NCBI RefSeq assembly: GCF_002018875.1
Contig: NZ_MVOL01000018.1
Coordinates: 62,001-126,000 of the forward strand
Length of the DNA: 64,000 nucleotides
Source: Pseudomonas sp. MF4836
GTDB lineage: Bacteria; Pseudomonadota; Gammaproteobacteria; Pseudomonadales; Pseudomonadaceae
Direction: 5' to 3'
Shown: positions 1-8,378 of the stretch, in pieces
How positions within the stretch are numbered: the first letter of the stretch is position 1
Layout of the letters: each line of letters starts with the position of its first letter
Notes under the pieces: generated by a model
Database searches by the model: none
Told to the model about the DNA's origin: nothing
The model's input: only the letters and a program-made list of their open reading frames with translations
Position numbers and translations under genes: made by a program

Positions 1-934
1 GGTAGCTGTTGAGCCGCGCCACCTGGCGTTGATTGATGATCGCGGTGTAGTCGGGGTTGTCCGCCAGGGTCGGGAAGAACCCGCGCACGGCCTGGCGGTA
101 AGCCTCGACAAAGGCGCCGATGCGCTCCTCCGGCACCAGCACGTAATCGGGGGCGACACAGGTTTGCCCGGCGTTCAGGGTCTTGCCGAAGGCGATGCGT
201 TCGGCGGCGTCCTTGAGCGGCACGTCGCTGGAAACAATGGCCGGGGACTTGCCGCCCAGCTCCAGGGTCACCGGCGTGAGGTTTTCCGCCGCGGCGCGCA
301 TCACATGCTTGCCGATGCTGGTGGCACCGGTGAACAGCAGGTGATCGAAACGCAACTTGGAGAAGGCCATGCCCACTTCAGCCTCGCCGAGCACCACGCA
401 CACCAGGTCTTCAGGGAAAACCCGGGCCAGCAATTGCTTGAGCAACCGTCCGGTGGCCGGCGTCGATTCGCTGAGCTTGAGCATCACCCGGTTGCCGGCG
501 GCCAGGGCGCCGACCAAGGGGCCCATGGCCAGGTACAGCGGGTAGTTCCAGGGCACGATCACCCCGATCACCCCCAGCGGTTGGTAAACCACCTTGGCCG
601 AAGCAGGCTGGAAGGCCAGGCCGACTTTGCGCCTGGAGGGTTTCATCCAGCCCTTGAGGTGTTTACGCGCGTAATGAATGCCGTGCAGGCTCGGCATCAG
701 CTCGGCGAGCAGGGTTTCATCGGCGCTGCGGTGGCTGAAGTCCTGGCTGATGGCCTCGATCAGTGCCTGGCGCTCGTTGCTCAGCAGCTCCAGCAGGCTC
801 TTGAGCCATTGCTGGCGCTGGGCAGCGGGCGGCATCGGGTTGGCGGCATAAGCCTGGCGCTGGGCGCAAAACAGCTGTTGAAGCTCGTCCAGTTGCGAGT
901 GGGATTCCTGCAGGTAGGCGATCTCGGCGGACAT
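1..934 (-). CDS. calB: Coniferyl aldehyde dehydrogenase (partial, C-terminus outside window)
   Basis: This is the first 311 codons of an NAD(P)-dependent aldehyde dehydrogenase that oxidises an aldehyde to its acid; it runs off the left edge. The frame reads MSAEIAYLQESHSQ, then a Rossmann region with VPWNYPLYLAMGP, a LELGGKSPAIV general-base segment and the nucleophile in NAGQTCVAPD (Cys about 259). The short N-terminus and sequence resemble the pseudomonad CalB branch, which acts in coniferyl alcohol and phenylpropanoid breakdown; an equivalent gene stands beside a TetR gene in P. aeruginosa. Substrate is inferred from family and context, not proven. The divergent TetR gene and the palindrome in its promoter suggest repression by that regulator. 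Confidence 0.85.
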   Translation of the reverse strand, partial: MSAEIAYLQESHSQLDELQQLFCAQRQAYAANPMPPAAQRQQWLKSLLELLSNERQALIEAISQDFSHRSADETLLAELMPSLHGIHYARKHLKGWMKPSRRKVGLAFQPASAKVVYQPLGVIGVIVPWNYPLYLAMGPLVGALAAGNRVMLKLSESTPATGRLLKQLLARVFPEDLVCVVLGEAEVGMAFSKLRFDHLLFTGATSIGKHVMRAAAENLTPVTLELGGKSPAIVSSDVPLKDAAERIAFGKTLNAGQTCVAPDYVLVPEERIGAFVEAYRQAVRGFFPTLADNPDYTAIINQRQVARLNSY

Positions 935-964
935 GAACGGCTCCGATTATTATGGGGTGGCTAG

Positions 965-993
965 TTTTTAGAGCTTATACTCTAAATTGTCAA
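965..993 (-). promoter_or_regulatory. calB promoter with embedded TetR-type operator
   Basis: On the minus strand a perfect -35 TTGACA (988-993) is followed by a 17-nt spacer and a -10-like TAAAAA (965-970). The palindrome TTTAGAG-N6-CTCTAAA (967-986) fills the spacer and enters the -10. A repressor bound there would block RNA polymerase. The site is about 31 nt upstream of the calB start and about 95 nt from the TetR start. Binding by the neighbouring TetR protein is inferred. Confidence 0.6.
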
Positions 994-1080
994 ATGCCAT
1001 CCCGGCCGGCTTTGATTTATCCCGCTTCGGATAGGTCGTAAGATGCCGGCCAGCCTTTTCAATGATTAAAGCCCAAGCCC

Positions 1081-1752
1081 ATGGCCCCACGTATAAAAAC
1101 CCGCGAACGGATTGTTCAGCACAGCCTCGACCTGTTTAACCAGAGTGGCGAGCGTAACGTCAGCACCAACCATATCGCGGCGCACATGGAGATTTCGCCG
1201 GGGAACCTGTACTACCACTTCCCGAACAAGCAGGCGATCATCGCCGTGCTCTTCGCCGAATACGAAACCCTGGTCGACAGTTTCCTGCGCCCGCCCCAGG
1301 GGCGCCCGATGACCGTTCAGGACAAGCGCTATTACTTGCAGGCACTGCTGGCCGCCATGTGGCGCTACCGCTTCCTGCACCGCGACCTCGAACACCTGCT
1401 CGACAGCGACAGCGACCTGGCTGCGCGCTATCGGCGCTTCTCCCAGCGCTGCCTGATTCAGGGCATTGCGATCTATCAGCGCTTTGTCGAAGCCGGGATC
1501 CTGCGCATGGACCGGGTGCAGATCGAGTCCCTGACCCTCAACGCCTGGATCATCCTCACGTCCTGGGTGCGTTTTCTCTGCACCACCCGGGAAAACTCCG
1601 CGCATTTGAGTGAGGAAGCCGTCAAGCGCGGGGTGTATCAGGTGCTGGTGCTGGAGGCCGGGTTTGTCACCGATCAGGCGCGGGAGGCGGTCGATGGCCT
1701 GTTCGACGAGTTTTATGTGCCACTGGCCCAGGCCTTGGAAGAAGTGCAGTAG
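1081..1752 (+). CDS. TetR/AcrR family transcriptional regulator
   Basis: A 223-residue one-domain repressor. Residues about 8-55 form the TetR DNA-binding domain: RERIVQHSLDLFNQSG, then the helix-turn-helix with ISPGNLYYHFPNK, the family's hallmark. The remainder is a helical ligand-binding and dimerisation domain, fairly rich in Trp, Arg and Leu, with no enzyme motif. It is divergent from the aldehyde dehydrogenase gene, with a 146-nt gap holding a palindromic operator candidate, so it probably controls that gene and perhaps itself. The inducer is unknown; an aldehyde or an aromatic compound would be a guess. Confidence 0.88.
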   Translation: MAPRIKTRERIVQHSLDLFNQSGERNVSTNHIAAHMEISPGNLYYHFPNKQAIIAVLFAEYETLVDSFLRPPQGRPMTVQDKRYYLQALLAAMWRYRFLHRDLEHLLDSDSDLAARYRRFSQRCLIQGIAIYQRFVEAGILRMDRVQIESLTLNAWIILTSWVRFLCTTRENSAHLSEEAVKRGVYQVLVLEAGFVTDQAREAVDGLFDEFYVPLAQALEEVQ

Positions 1753-1786
1753 GATCTACCACCGACTTGAATCACAGGAGCCCGCT

Positions 1787-2641
1787 ATGCCCCTCGCGCA
1801 ACTGATCAGCCCGCTTGCCCTGGACCTGCGAAAAGAGCAGCCCGGCCTGGTGATAGTGGATTGCCGTTTTGCCCTCGAAGACCCGGATTACGGGCAGCGC
1901 AGCTATGCCGAGGGGCATATTGCCGGCGCGCATTTTGCCGACCTTGAGCGTGACCTGAGCGGGCCGGTGGTCAAGGGCGTGACCGGGCGTCACCCCTTGC
2001 CGGAACCTGCGGCGTTGCAGGCGCGGTTGCAAGCCTGGGGCATCGATGCCGACAGCGACATCGTGCTCTACGACGACGGCCCTGGTTCTTATGCCGCTCG
2101 GGCCTGGTGGTTGCTGGCCTGGCTCGGCAAGCGCGAGGGCGTGTTCATTCTGGATGGTGGCCTCAAAGCCTGGCACGCCGCTGGCCTGCCCCTGAGCCTG
2201 GATGCTCCGCCGAGCACCCCGGGAAGCTTTGTCGGCAGCCCCGACCACTCGTTGCTGCTCAGTGCCGAGCAGTTGCAGCAGCGCCTGGGCCAGCCCAGCC
2301 TGACCCTGCTCGATGCCCGGGCCCAGCCGCGCTTTCGCGGTGAGGTCGAACCCATCGATCCGGTGGCCGGGCATATTCCCGGCGCGCAATGCGCGGCCTT
2401 CAGCGAAAACCTGGGCAGCGACGGGCGCTTCTTGCCGGCCGAGCAACTCAAACAGCGTTTCGCCGCGCAATTGGGCAGCCGTTCTCCGACCGATCTGGTG
2501 GCGTATTGCGGCAGCGGTGTCACCGCCTGCCACAACCTGTTTGCCCTGAGCCTGGCCGGTTATCCCCTGGGCAAGCTGTACGCCGGCTCGTGGAGCGAAT
2601 GGATCAACGATCCGACGCGGGCGGTTGCCAAAGGCGACTAA
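1787..2641 (+). CDS. Rhodanese-domain sulfurtransferase (SseA/TST type)
   Basis: A 284-residue tandem-rhodanese protein that moves sulfane sulfur from thiosulfate or 3-mercaptopyruvate to an acceptor. The N-terminal rhodanese repeat (about 1-140) is inactive; the C-terminal one holds the loop CGSGVTAC with nucleophile Cys241 and the family's late WSEW motif. The loop resembles mercaptopyruvate/thiosulfate sulfurtransferases, but sequence alone does not settle the donor. The start at 1787 is chosen because ACAGGAG lies 7-12 nt upstream; the open frame extends further 5' but would overlap the TetR gene. It follows tetR by 34 nt and may be cotranscribed. No signal peptide is seen, so it is cytoplasmic. 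Confidence 0.88.
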   Translation: MPLAQLISPLALDLRKEQPGLVIVDCRFALEDPDYGQRSYAEGHIAGAHFADLERDLSGPVVKGVTGRHPLPEPAALQARLQAWGIDADSDIVLYDDGPGSYAARAWWLLAWLGKREGVFILDGGLKAWHAAGLPLSLDAPPSTPGSFVGSPDHSLLLSAEQLQQRLGQPSLTLLDARAQPRFRGEVEPIDPVAGHIPGAQCAAFSENLGSDGRFLPAEQLKQRFAAQLGSRSPTDLVAYCGSGVTACHNLFALSLAGYPLGKLYAGSWSEWINDPTRAVAKGD

Positions 2642-2682
2642 GCCTCAGCCGGACCGCGAATCCGCTTGCGGTGTGCGCTGCT

Positions 2683-3516
2683 TCAGCCCTCCAGCAGTGC
2701 ACTGCGGTACGCCGCCGGCGCCACTCCATACACCTGCTTGAATTGCCGACTGAGATGACTCTGGTCGGCAAACCCCAACTGAGTCGCCACCTCCAGCGGC
2801 AGGCAGCCCTCGCGCAACAGCGCCCGGGCCTTGGCGATACGCTGCTGCATCAGCCAGGTATGGGGTGGAATGCCGGTGGCCCGGCGGAACACCCGAGCAA
2901 AGTGGAACGGTGACAGATTCACCGCCGTCGCCAGTTCTTCCAGTGACGGTGGTGCCGCCAGCTGTGAACGCAGCAGTTCCTTGGCCTGGACGATGGCCCG
3001 GTGTTCCTGCCCCGGTGCGCCGGGCGTCTTGACCCCGGCGTGGCGCTGCAACAGCAGGAGCATCATTTCCCGCCACTGGGTCTGCTGCTGCAGGGCGGTG
3101 GCCGGGCTTTCCAGCAAGTGGTGCAGGCGGGCGAAGCCGCTGACCAGGTCACTGTCGCGGTACAGGGTCGCGCCAAACGCCGGCAGGCTGCCGCTGGGCA
3201 GCTCCAGTTCGTCGAGCAGGGTCAGGATTTGGCGGTTATCCGGATAAAACGCCCGGTACAGCCAGCCGTCCTCGGCGCCCTTGGCCCCGGTGTGCAGCTC
3301 GTCGGGGTTGATCAGCACCAGAGTGCCGCTGGCCGCCAGGTGTTCGGCGCCGCGATAGCGGTAGCGCTGGGCGCCGGCCATGATCATGCCGATCACATAG
3401 CCATCGTGCACATGGGGCACGAAACGCTGCTCGATGTAGCGCGCGGCCAGCAGTTCGACCCCGGCCAATGGCGCGGTCTGCCAGAAACGGATTGATTCGC
3501 CGCCGGAGGCTGCCAT
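2683..3516 (-). CDS. AraC family transcriptional regulator with N-terminal cupin domain
   Basis: A 277-residue regulator. Residues about 20-90 form an AraC-binding cupin domain (HVHDGYVIGMIMAG, then INPDELHTG), and about 175-275 form the double helix-turn-helix domain, with PSLEELATAVNLSPFHFARVF in the first and GFADQSHLSRQFKQVYG in the second. The arrangement is typical of AraC proteins that sense a small molecule through the cupin. It begins 2 nt after the stop of the upstream YheT-like hydrolase gene, so the two are probably translated from one message. Target genes cannot be told from the sequence. Confidence 0.88.
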   Translation of the reverse strand: MAASGGESIRFWQTAPLAGVELLAARYIEQRFVPHVHDGYVIGMIMAGAQRYRYRGAEHLAASGTLVLINPDELHTGAKGAEDGWLYRAFYPDNRQILTLLDELELPSGSLPAFGATLYRDSDLVSGFARLHHLLESPATALQQQTQWREMMLLLLQRHAGVKTPGAPGQEHRAIVQAKELLRSQLAAPPSLEELATAVNLSPFHFARVFRRATGIPPHTWLMQQRIAKARALLREGCLPLEVATQLGFADQSHLSRQFKQVYGVAPAAYRSALLEG

Positions 3517-3518
3517 GG

Positions 3519-4517
3519 CTATGGGCGATCCAGGGCGGTCAGCCAGCGCGGAATGCGGCGTTCGAGGTAATAGCCGGGGCGCTTCAGTGAGCCCTCGACA
3601 AACCCCACGTGCCCGCCTTTGGCTTGCAGCTCGAAATGGGTGCAGGCCGACAGCTCGGTGGCCTGCGGCAGGCTGTGGGTGAACACGAAGGGGTCGTCGG
3701 CGGCCTGGATAATCAGGGTCGGGGTGCGGATCTCGCCGAGAAAGTAGCGACTGGAGGCGCGGCGGTAATAGTCCTCGGCATCGGCAAAACCATGCAGCGG
3801 CGCGGTGACCCGGCCGTCGAACTCCCAGAAGGTGCGCATATTCTCCAGGGAGCCCAGGCCCTCCAGGGTGGCCAGGCCTTCATGGCGCTCGTCGAGCCGG
3901 AACTGACGCTGTTTGTGCTTGATGTAGGCCAGCATCTCGCGCATGAAGTGCGCCTGGTAGACCTTGGAGAATCCCTGGCCGATACGGTCGGCGCACTGGT
4001 CCAGGCGAAACGGCACCGACACCGCCACCGCGCCCTGCAACTGGCTGGCGCTGCCGCTTTCCCCCAGGTACTTGAGCAGCACATTGCCACCCAGGGAGTA
4101 GCCCACCGCATACAGCGGCGCCAGTGGACGCTTGGCACGCAAATGGGCGATGGCGGCGGCCAGGTCTTCGCTGGCGCCGGAGTGGTAGCTGCGCGGCAGC
4201 AGGTTCGGTTCGCCCGAGCAGCCGCGCCAATTCAGCGCGGCGCTGGCCCAGCCCTGTTCGGCCAGCACTTTCTGCAGCCCGGCCACGTAAGGCGAATTGG
4301 AAGAGCCGGTCAGCCCATGCAGCACCAGCACCAGCGGGGCCTGGGCGTTATGGGGGCCATGCCAGTCGAGGTCGAGGAAGTCGCCATCGTCGAGCCAGAG
4401 GCGCTCGCGTTCGCGTTCCAGGTGTGTGGTTTTGCGCCACAGCGGGCCCCACAACGTTTGCAGGTGCGGGTTGCCGAGGCCGAAGGCGGGGGTGAAGCGA
4501 TCTGACGATGTAGGCAC
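3519..4517 (-). CDS. YheT-family alpha/beta-hydrolase
   Basis: A 332-residue cytoplasmic hydrolase. It has the family's N-terminal NPHLQTLWGPLWR segment, an oxyanion region VLHGLTGSSNSPYV, the nucleophile elbow GYSLGGN and a late GGHVGFVEG containing the catalytic His. Members of the YheT/EMB8 group are probable esterases with poorly known substrates. The start is a GTG at 4517; no ATG in a better place was found. It overlaps nothing upstream and is followed after 2 nt by the AraC regulator. In P. aeruginosa a similar hydrolase sits between the TetR/calB pair and rsmD, so the context is conserved. Confidence 0.85.
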   Translation of the reverse strand: MPTSSDRFTPAFGLGNPHLQTLWGPLWRKTTHLERERERLWLDDGDFLDLDWHGPHNAQAPLVLVLHGLTGSSNSPYVAGLQKVLAEQGWASAALNWRGCSGEPNLLPRSYHSGASEDLAAAIAHLRAKRPLAPLYAVGYSLGGNVLLKYLGESGSASQLQGAVAVSVPFRLDQCADRIGQGFSKVYQAHFMREMLAYIKHKQRQFRLDERHEGLATLEGLGSLENMRTFWEFDGRVTAPLHGFADAEDYYRRASSRYFLGEIRTPTLIIQAADDPFVFTHSLPQATELSACTHFELQAKGGHVGFVEGSLKRPGYYLERRIPRWLTALDRP

Positions 4518-4575
4518 GCTGATTCTCGATGCAGCGCTGCGCAGACGGGCTGCGCAGCGTGTTCAGGCCGGTGCT

Positions 4576-5196
4576 TTAACCGGCGATCTCTGCCATACGG
4601 TGCCACAACGCGTAATGCACTTGCCCGGATTTTTGTTCACGGTGCAGGCGCCAACTGGCCGGCAGGCCCAGGGTCGAGGGTGCGCTTTCGCTTTCGGTGT
4701 AGATCCAGGCCTCGGCGGCCAGCCAGTTGCGCTCTTCAAGCAGGGCGCAGGCGGTCGGCAGCAGGTTCTGGTGGAACGGTGGGTCGAGGAACACCAGGTC
4801 AAAGGCGCTGGCCGGCTGGCTTTCGAGGTAGCGCAGGGCGTCGGCGGTCTGCACCTGGCCGACGCTGCAACGCAGAGTGCCCAGGTGTTCGCGCAGGCTG
4901 GACACCGCGACGTTGCTGCTGTCCAGGGCCTGGCCCATGGCGGCGCCACGGGACAGGGCCTCAAGGAACAGCGCGCCGCTGCCGGCGAACAGGTCGAGCA
5001 CCTTGGCCCCGGCAACATAGGGCGCGAGCCAGTTGAACAGGGTCTCGCGCACACGGTCCGGGGTCGGGCGCAGGCCCGGCACATCGGGGAAGCTCAGGCG
5101 CCGGCTGCGCCATTCACCGCCAATGATGCGCAGGTGGCCGACGCCGTTGTGCTGGTTGTGCACGGGTTTTTTGCTGGGACGCGATGGGCTGGCCAT
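4576..5196 (-). CDS. rsmD: 16S rRNA (guanine(966)-N(2))-methyltransferase
   Basis: A 206-residue SAM-dependent methyltransferase that methylates N2 of G966 in 16S rRNA during 30S assembly. The SAM-binding motif KVLDLFAGSGALFLEALSRG and the catalytic LDPPF (N6/N2-adenine/guanine type) are both present. The N-terminal RIIGGEWRSRRLSFP with RPTPDRVRETLFNWL is the RsmD signature. Its ATG shares one base with the TAA of the preceding M16 gene (TAATG), so translation is coupled. This is the last gene of the M16-M16-rsmD operon. Length is normal for the family. Confidence 0.95.
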   Translation of the reverse strand: MASPSRPSKKPVHNQHNGVGHLRIIGGEWRSRRLSFPDVPGLRPTPDRVRETLFNWLAPYVAGAKVLDLFAGSGALFLEALSRGAAMGQALDSSNVAVSSLREHLGTLRCSVGQVQTADALRYLESQPASAFDLVFLDPPFHQNLLPTACALLEERNWLAAEAWIYTESESAPSTLGLPASWRLHREQKSGQVHYALWHRMAEIAG

Positions 5197-6686
5197 TAAT
5201 GCTCCGGAACCCCGAGCGGTTGCTCGGCGGGTTTGTCAGTGGGGGCCGGCAACGGCTTTTGCGGGACGGTCGGGCCAGCGCTGACGATCACCATCTTGTC
5301 GGCGCTCAGGTGTTTGTTCAGGGCGGTCTTGACCTGTTCCACGGTCAGGCTCTGGGACTGCTGCATAAAGTCTTCGAGGTAGCTCAGCGGCAGGTCATAG
5401 AAGCCCATGGCCCCCAGTTGCCCGACGATGTCGGCGTTGCTGGCGGTGGACAGCGGGAAGCTGCCGGCCAGTTCACGCTTGGCGTCTTCGAGCTCTTTCT
5501 CGGTCGGGCCGGTCTTCAGGTAGTCGGCGAGCACGTCCTGCACCAGTTTCAGGGTGCCCTCGCTCATTTCGGCGCGGGTTTGCAGGTTGATCATGAACGG
5601 ACCGCGGGCCTGCATCGGGGTAAAGCCCGAGTAGACGCCGTAGGTCAGGCCGCGTTTTTCGCGGACTTCGCTCATCAGCCGGGTGCCGAAGCCGCCGCCA
5701 CCGAGGATCTGGTTACCCATGGACAGCGCGGCGTAATCCGGGTCGGCGCGGTCGATGCCCAGTTGGGCCAGCATCAGGTTGGTCTGGCTCGACGGAAACT
5801 CGATATGGCCGGTGCTCGCCTTGGGCTCGCTCGGTTGTGCGATCTTCGCCAGCGCCGGGCCTTTGGGCAGGGCGCTGGAGACTTGCGCGGCAATTGCCTC
5901 GGCGTCGCTGCGCGAAAGGTCGCCGACCAGGGCGATCACCACGTTGCCGGCGGCATAGGCCTTGGCGTGGAAAGCGCGCAGTTGTTCCAGGGTGATCGGC
6001 GGGATGCTCTGGGCGTTACCGTCGCTGGAGTGGGCGTAAGGGTGCTCGCCGTACAGGCGCTTCATCAGTTCCAGGCTCGCCAGCTTGCCGGGGTTCTGTT
6101 TCTGGTATTCGAAGCCCGCGAGCATCTGGTTCTTGATCCGTGCCAGGGAGTCGGCAGGGAAGGTCGGCTTGCCCACCACTTCGGCGAACAGCTTCAGTGC
6201 CGGTTCGCGTTTATCCACGGCGCTCAGGCTGCGCAGCGAGGCCACGGCCATGTCCTTGTAGGCGCCATTGCCGAAATCGGCCCCCAGGCTTTCAAAGCCC
6301 TGGGCAATCGCCCCCACATCCTTGCCGGCCACGCCTTCGTTGAGCATGGCATTGGTCAGCAGGGCCAGGCCCTGGGCCTTGCCATCCTGGCTGCTGCCGG
6401 CGGAGAAGATCAGGCGCATGTCGAACATCGGCAGTTCACGGGCTTCGACGAACAGCACCTTGGCGCCTTCGGCGGTGTTCCAGGTCTGCACGTTGAGGCT
6501 GCGGTGGCTGGGGGCCTTGCCGTCCAGTTCGGCCAGGGATTGCAGCTTCTGGCTCGACTTGGCCTGGTCCAGGGCCTCGCTGGCCTTGGAATCGCCTTGC
6601 GGGTACAGGTAGACGCCGGCGGCGCCGACCAGGGCAACGAGCACCAGGCCGATCAGGGCCGGGCGTGAGTTCTTGCGCTTACTCAT
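5196..6686 (-). CDS. M16 family peptidase-like protein, inactive-type partner
   Basis: A 496-residue protein anchored or exported through an N-terminal hydrophobic segment (PALIGLVLVALVGAAGVYLYP). It has M16 halves but no HxxEH zinc motif: the corresponding place reads SAGSSQDGKAQGLALLTNAM. The second half contains GGGGFGTRLMSEVREKRGLTYGVYSGF, the R/Y segment that in two-chain M16 enzymes completes the active site. It therefore looks like the non-catalytic subunit that pairs with the upstream peptidase. The start at 6686 is preferred over 6716 because GAGGAG lies just upstream; it overlaps the peptidase gene by 8 nt. Located in the periplasm by inference. Confidence 0.88.
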   Translation of the reverse strand: MSKRKNSRPALIGLVLVALVGAAGVYLYPQGDSKASEALDQAKSSQKLQSLAELDGKAPSHRSLNVQTWNTAEGAKVLFVEARELPMFDMRLIFSAGSSQDGKAQGLALLTNAMLNEGVAGKDVGAIAQGFESLGADFGNGAYKDMAVASLRSLSAVDKREPALKLFAEVVGKPTFPADSLARIKNQMLAGFEYQKQNPGKLASLELMKRLYGEHPYAHSSDGNAQSIPPITLEQLRAFHAKAYAAGNVVIALVGDLSRSDAEAIAAQVSSALPKGPALAKIAQPSEPKASTGHIEFPSSQTNLMLAQLGIDRADPDYAALSMGNQILGGGGFGTRLMSEVREKRGLTYGVYSGFTPMQARGPFMINLQTRAEMSEGTLKLVQDVLADYLKTGPTEKELEDAKRELAGSFPLSTASNADIVGQLGAMGFYDLPLSYLEDFMQQSQSLTVEQVKTALNKHLSADKMVIVSAGPTVPQKPLPAPTDKPAEQPLGVPEH

Positions 6687-8034
6687 GAGCGGACTCCTCA
6701 GGCAGTACGTGCGCAACGCTCAGACGTTCGCGGGTGAAGTAGGTACGGGCGGCTTTCTGGATATCTTCCGGGGTCACGCCCTGCAATTCGGCCAGTTCGG
6801 TGTCCATCAGCTTCCAGGACAGGCCGACGGTTTCCAGCTGGCCAATGGCGGTGGCCTGGCTGGTGATCGAGTCGCGCTCGAAGACCAGGCCGGCAATAAC
6901 CTGAGCCCGCACGCGCTCCAGCTCCTCGGCGCTCGGCGGGGTGGTCTTCAACTGGTCCAGCAGGCGCCACAACCCGGCTTCAGCCTGGGCGATGGTCTTT
7001 TTCTTCTGGCTGTTGGGGGTTGCGGAGAGCATGAACAGGCTGTCGCCGCGGGTGTAGGCGTCGTAGTTCGACGAGCCGCCGGAGACCAGCTCTTCGCCGC
7101 GCTCCAGCTGGGTCGGAATGCGACCGCTGTAGCCGCCGTCGAGCAGGGCGGAGATCAGGCGCAGGGCATGCACCGAGCGTTTGTCTTCAGCGGTGGCGAT
7201 GCTCGGCACGTTGAAGGCCAGCATCAGGCTCGGCAACTGGGTCTTCACGTGCAGGGTGATCTGCCGCTCGCCCGGCTCGGCCAGTTCCAGGGGGATCTTC
7301 GACGGTGGCACGTCACGCTTGGCGATCGGGCCGAAGTAACGCTGGGCCAGGGCTTTCACCTCGTCCGGAGTCACATCGCCGACCACCACCAGTGTGGCGT
7401 TGTTCGGCACATACCAGGACTGGTACCAGTGGCGCAGCTCCTCGACCTTCATCCGGTTGAGGTCGGCCATCCAGCCGATGGTCGGCGTGTGATAACCGCT
7501 GGCGGGGTAGGCCATGGCCTTGAACCGCTCGTAAGCCTTGGACATCGGCTTGTCGTCGGTGCGCAGACGGCGTTCTTCCTTGATCACTTCGATCTCGCGG
7601 CTGAACTCGTCGGGCGGCAGGCGCAGGCTGGCCATGCGGTCGGCTTCCAGCTCGAAGGCCACGCCCAGACGGTCGCGGGCCAGGACCTGGTAATAGGCGG
7701 TGAAGTCATCGCTGGTGAAGGCGTTTTCCTCGGCGCCGAGGTCCCGCAGGATCAGCGAGGCTTCGCCGGGGCCGACCTTTTCGCTGCCCTTGAACATCAT
7801 GTGTTCCAGGGCGTGGGACAAACCGGTCTGGCCCGGGGTCTCGTAGCTGGAGCCGACCTTGTACCAGACCTGGGACACCACGACAGGCGCACGATGGTCT
7901 TCGCGCACGACGACCTTGAGGCCGTTGTCGAGGGTGAATTCATGGGTCGGTTGTGGATCGGCAGCCAGGGCTGAAAGGGGCAGACAAACTGTGCTGAGCA
8001 GCAGGCCTGCAGCGCGGCGGGCTAGAGCATTCAT
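6679..8034 (-). CDS. M16 family zinc metallopeptidase, catalytic partner
   Basis: A 451-residue exported peptidase. A signal peptide (MNALARRAAGLLLSTVCLPLSALAA, cut expected after AxA) precedes an M16 domain with the inverted zinc motif H74-A-L-E77-H78 and the downstream glutamate region EIEVIKEERR. It would cut peptides in the periplasm. The neighbour immediately downstream lacks this motif but has the complementary R/Y segment, as in mitochondrial processing peptidase and the pseudomonad two-gene M16 pairs. The genes overlap by 8 nt, which favours equal production. Natural substrates are unknown. Confidence 0.9.
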   Translation of the reverse strand: MNALARRAAGLLLSTVCLPLSALAADPQPTHEFTLDNGLKVVVREDHRAPVVVSQVWYKVGSSYETPGQTGLSHALEHMMFKGSEKVGPGEASLILRDLGAEENAFTSDDFTAYYQVLARDRLGVAFELEADRMASLRLPPDEFSREIEVIKEERRLRTDDKPMSKAYERFKAMAYPASGYHTPTIGWMADLNRMKVEELRHWYQSWYVPNNATLVVVGDVTPDEVKALAQRYFGPIAKRDVPPSKIPLELAEPGERQITLHVKTQLPSLMLAFNVPSIATAEDKRSVHALRLISALLDGGYSGRIPTQLERGEELVSGGSSNYDAYTRGDSLFMLSATPNSQKKKTIAQAEAGLWRLLDQLKTTPPSAEELERVRAQVIAGLVFERDSITSQATAIGQLETVGLSWKLMDTELAELQGVTPEDIQKAARTYFTRERLSVAHVLPEESAHE

Positions 8035-8378
8035 TCGTTTTTAAACCTGTTGGACTGCCCGCTTGGTCTTAGCCTGTACGGGCGAGGAGGTGCTAGGATA
8101 CTGATCCGTTTTAGCGGCGGCCACGCCTATCGGGCCTTTGTGCTGGATCAGGTTGTATGGGTTTGCTGCGGAAGGTCGGTTTTTATCAGCTAAACTTCGC
8201 TTTTTCGCCGATTTTACCGTTCCAGTCCTGAGTGAAATCGTTCTTTGATGTGCGTGTGGGCACTTCAACAAAATGTTGCGCGTGAACAAGCTGGGTGAAA
8301 CGCAGTCTGTTCTGCATCGAATATTTATTTACCGAGGCGCCACCTTGGCGCGTCGCTACCTTGAGATAGCCGTCCTCC
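8035..8378. other. Intergenic region between divergent M16 operon and ftsY
   Basis: This 344-nt gap must hold the divergent promoters of the M16-rsmD operon and of ftsY. I see no convincing gene: the longest frames have no family resemblance or good ribosome site. A small hairpin, GCGCCA-CCT-TGGCGC (8337-8351), lies about 27 nt before the ftsY start in its leader. An AT-rich stretch around 8318-8333 (CGAATATTTATTTACC) may belong to the ftsY promoter. Confidence 0.5.

Noticed and set aside
5184..7974. Long plus-strand frames opposite the two M16 genes
   Set aside because: Composition (Gly, Gln, His, Val rich) and lack of motifs mark them as antisense frames; the minus-strand genes have complete family motifs.
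8041..8289. Possible 82-codon gene in the ftsY upstream gap
   Set aside because: No family resemblance, no good ribosome-binding site, and it would occupy the divergent promoter region.
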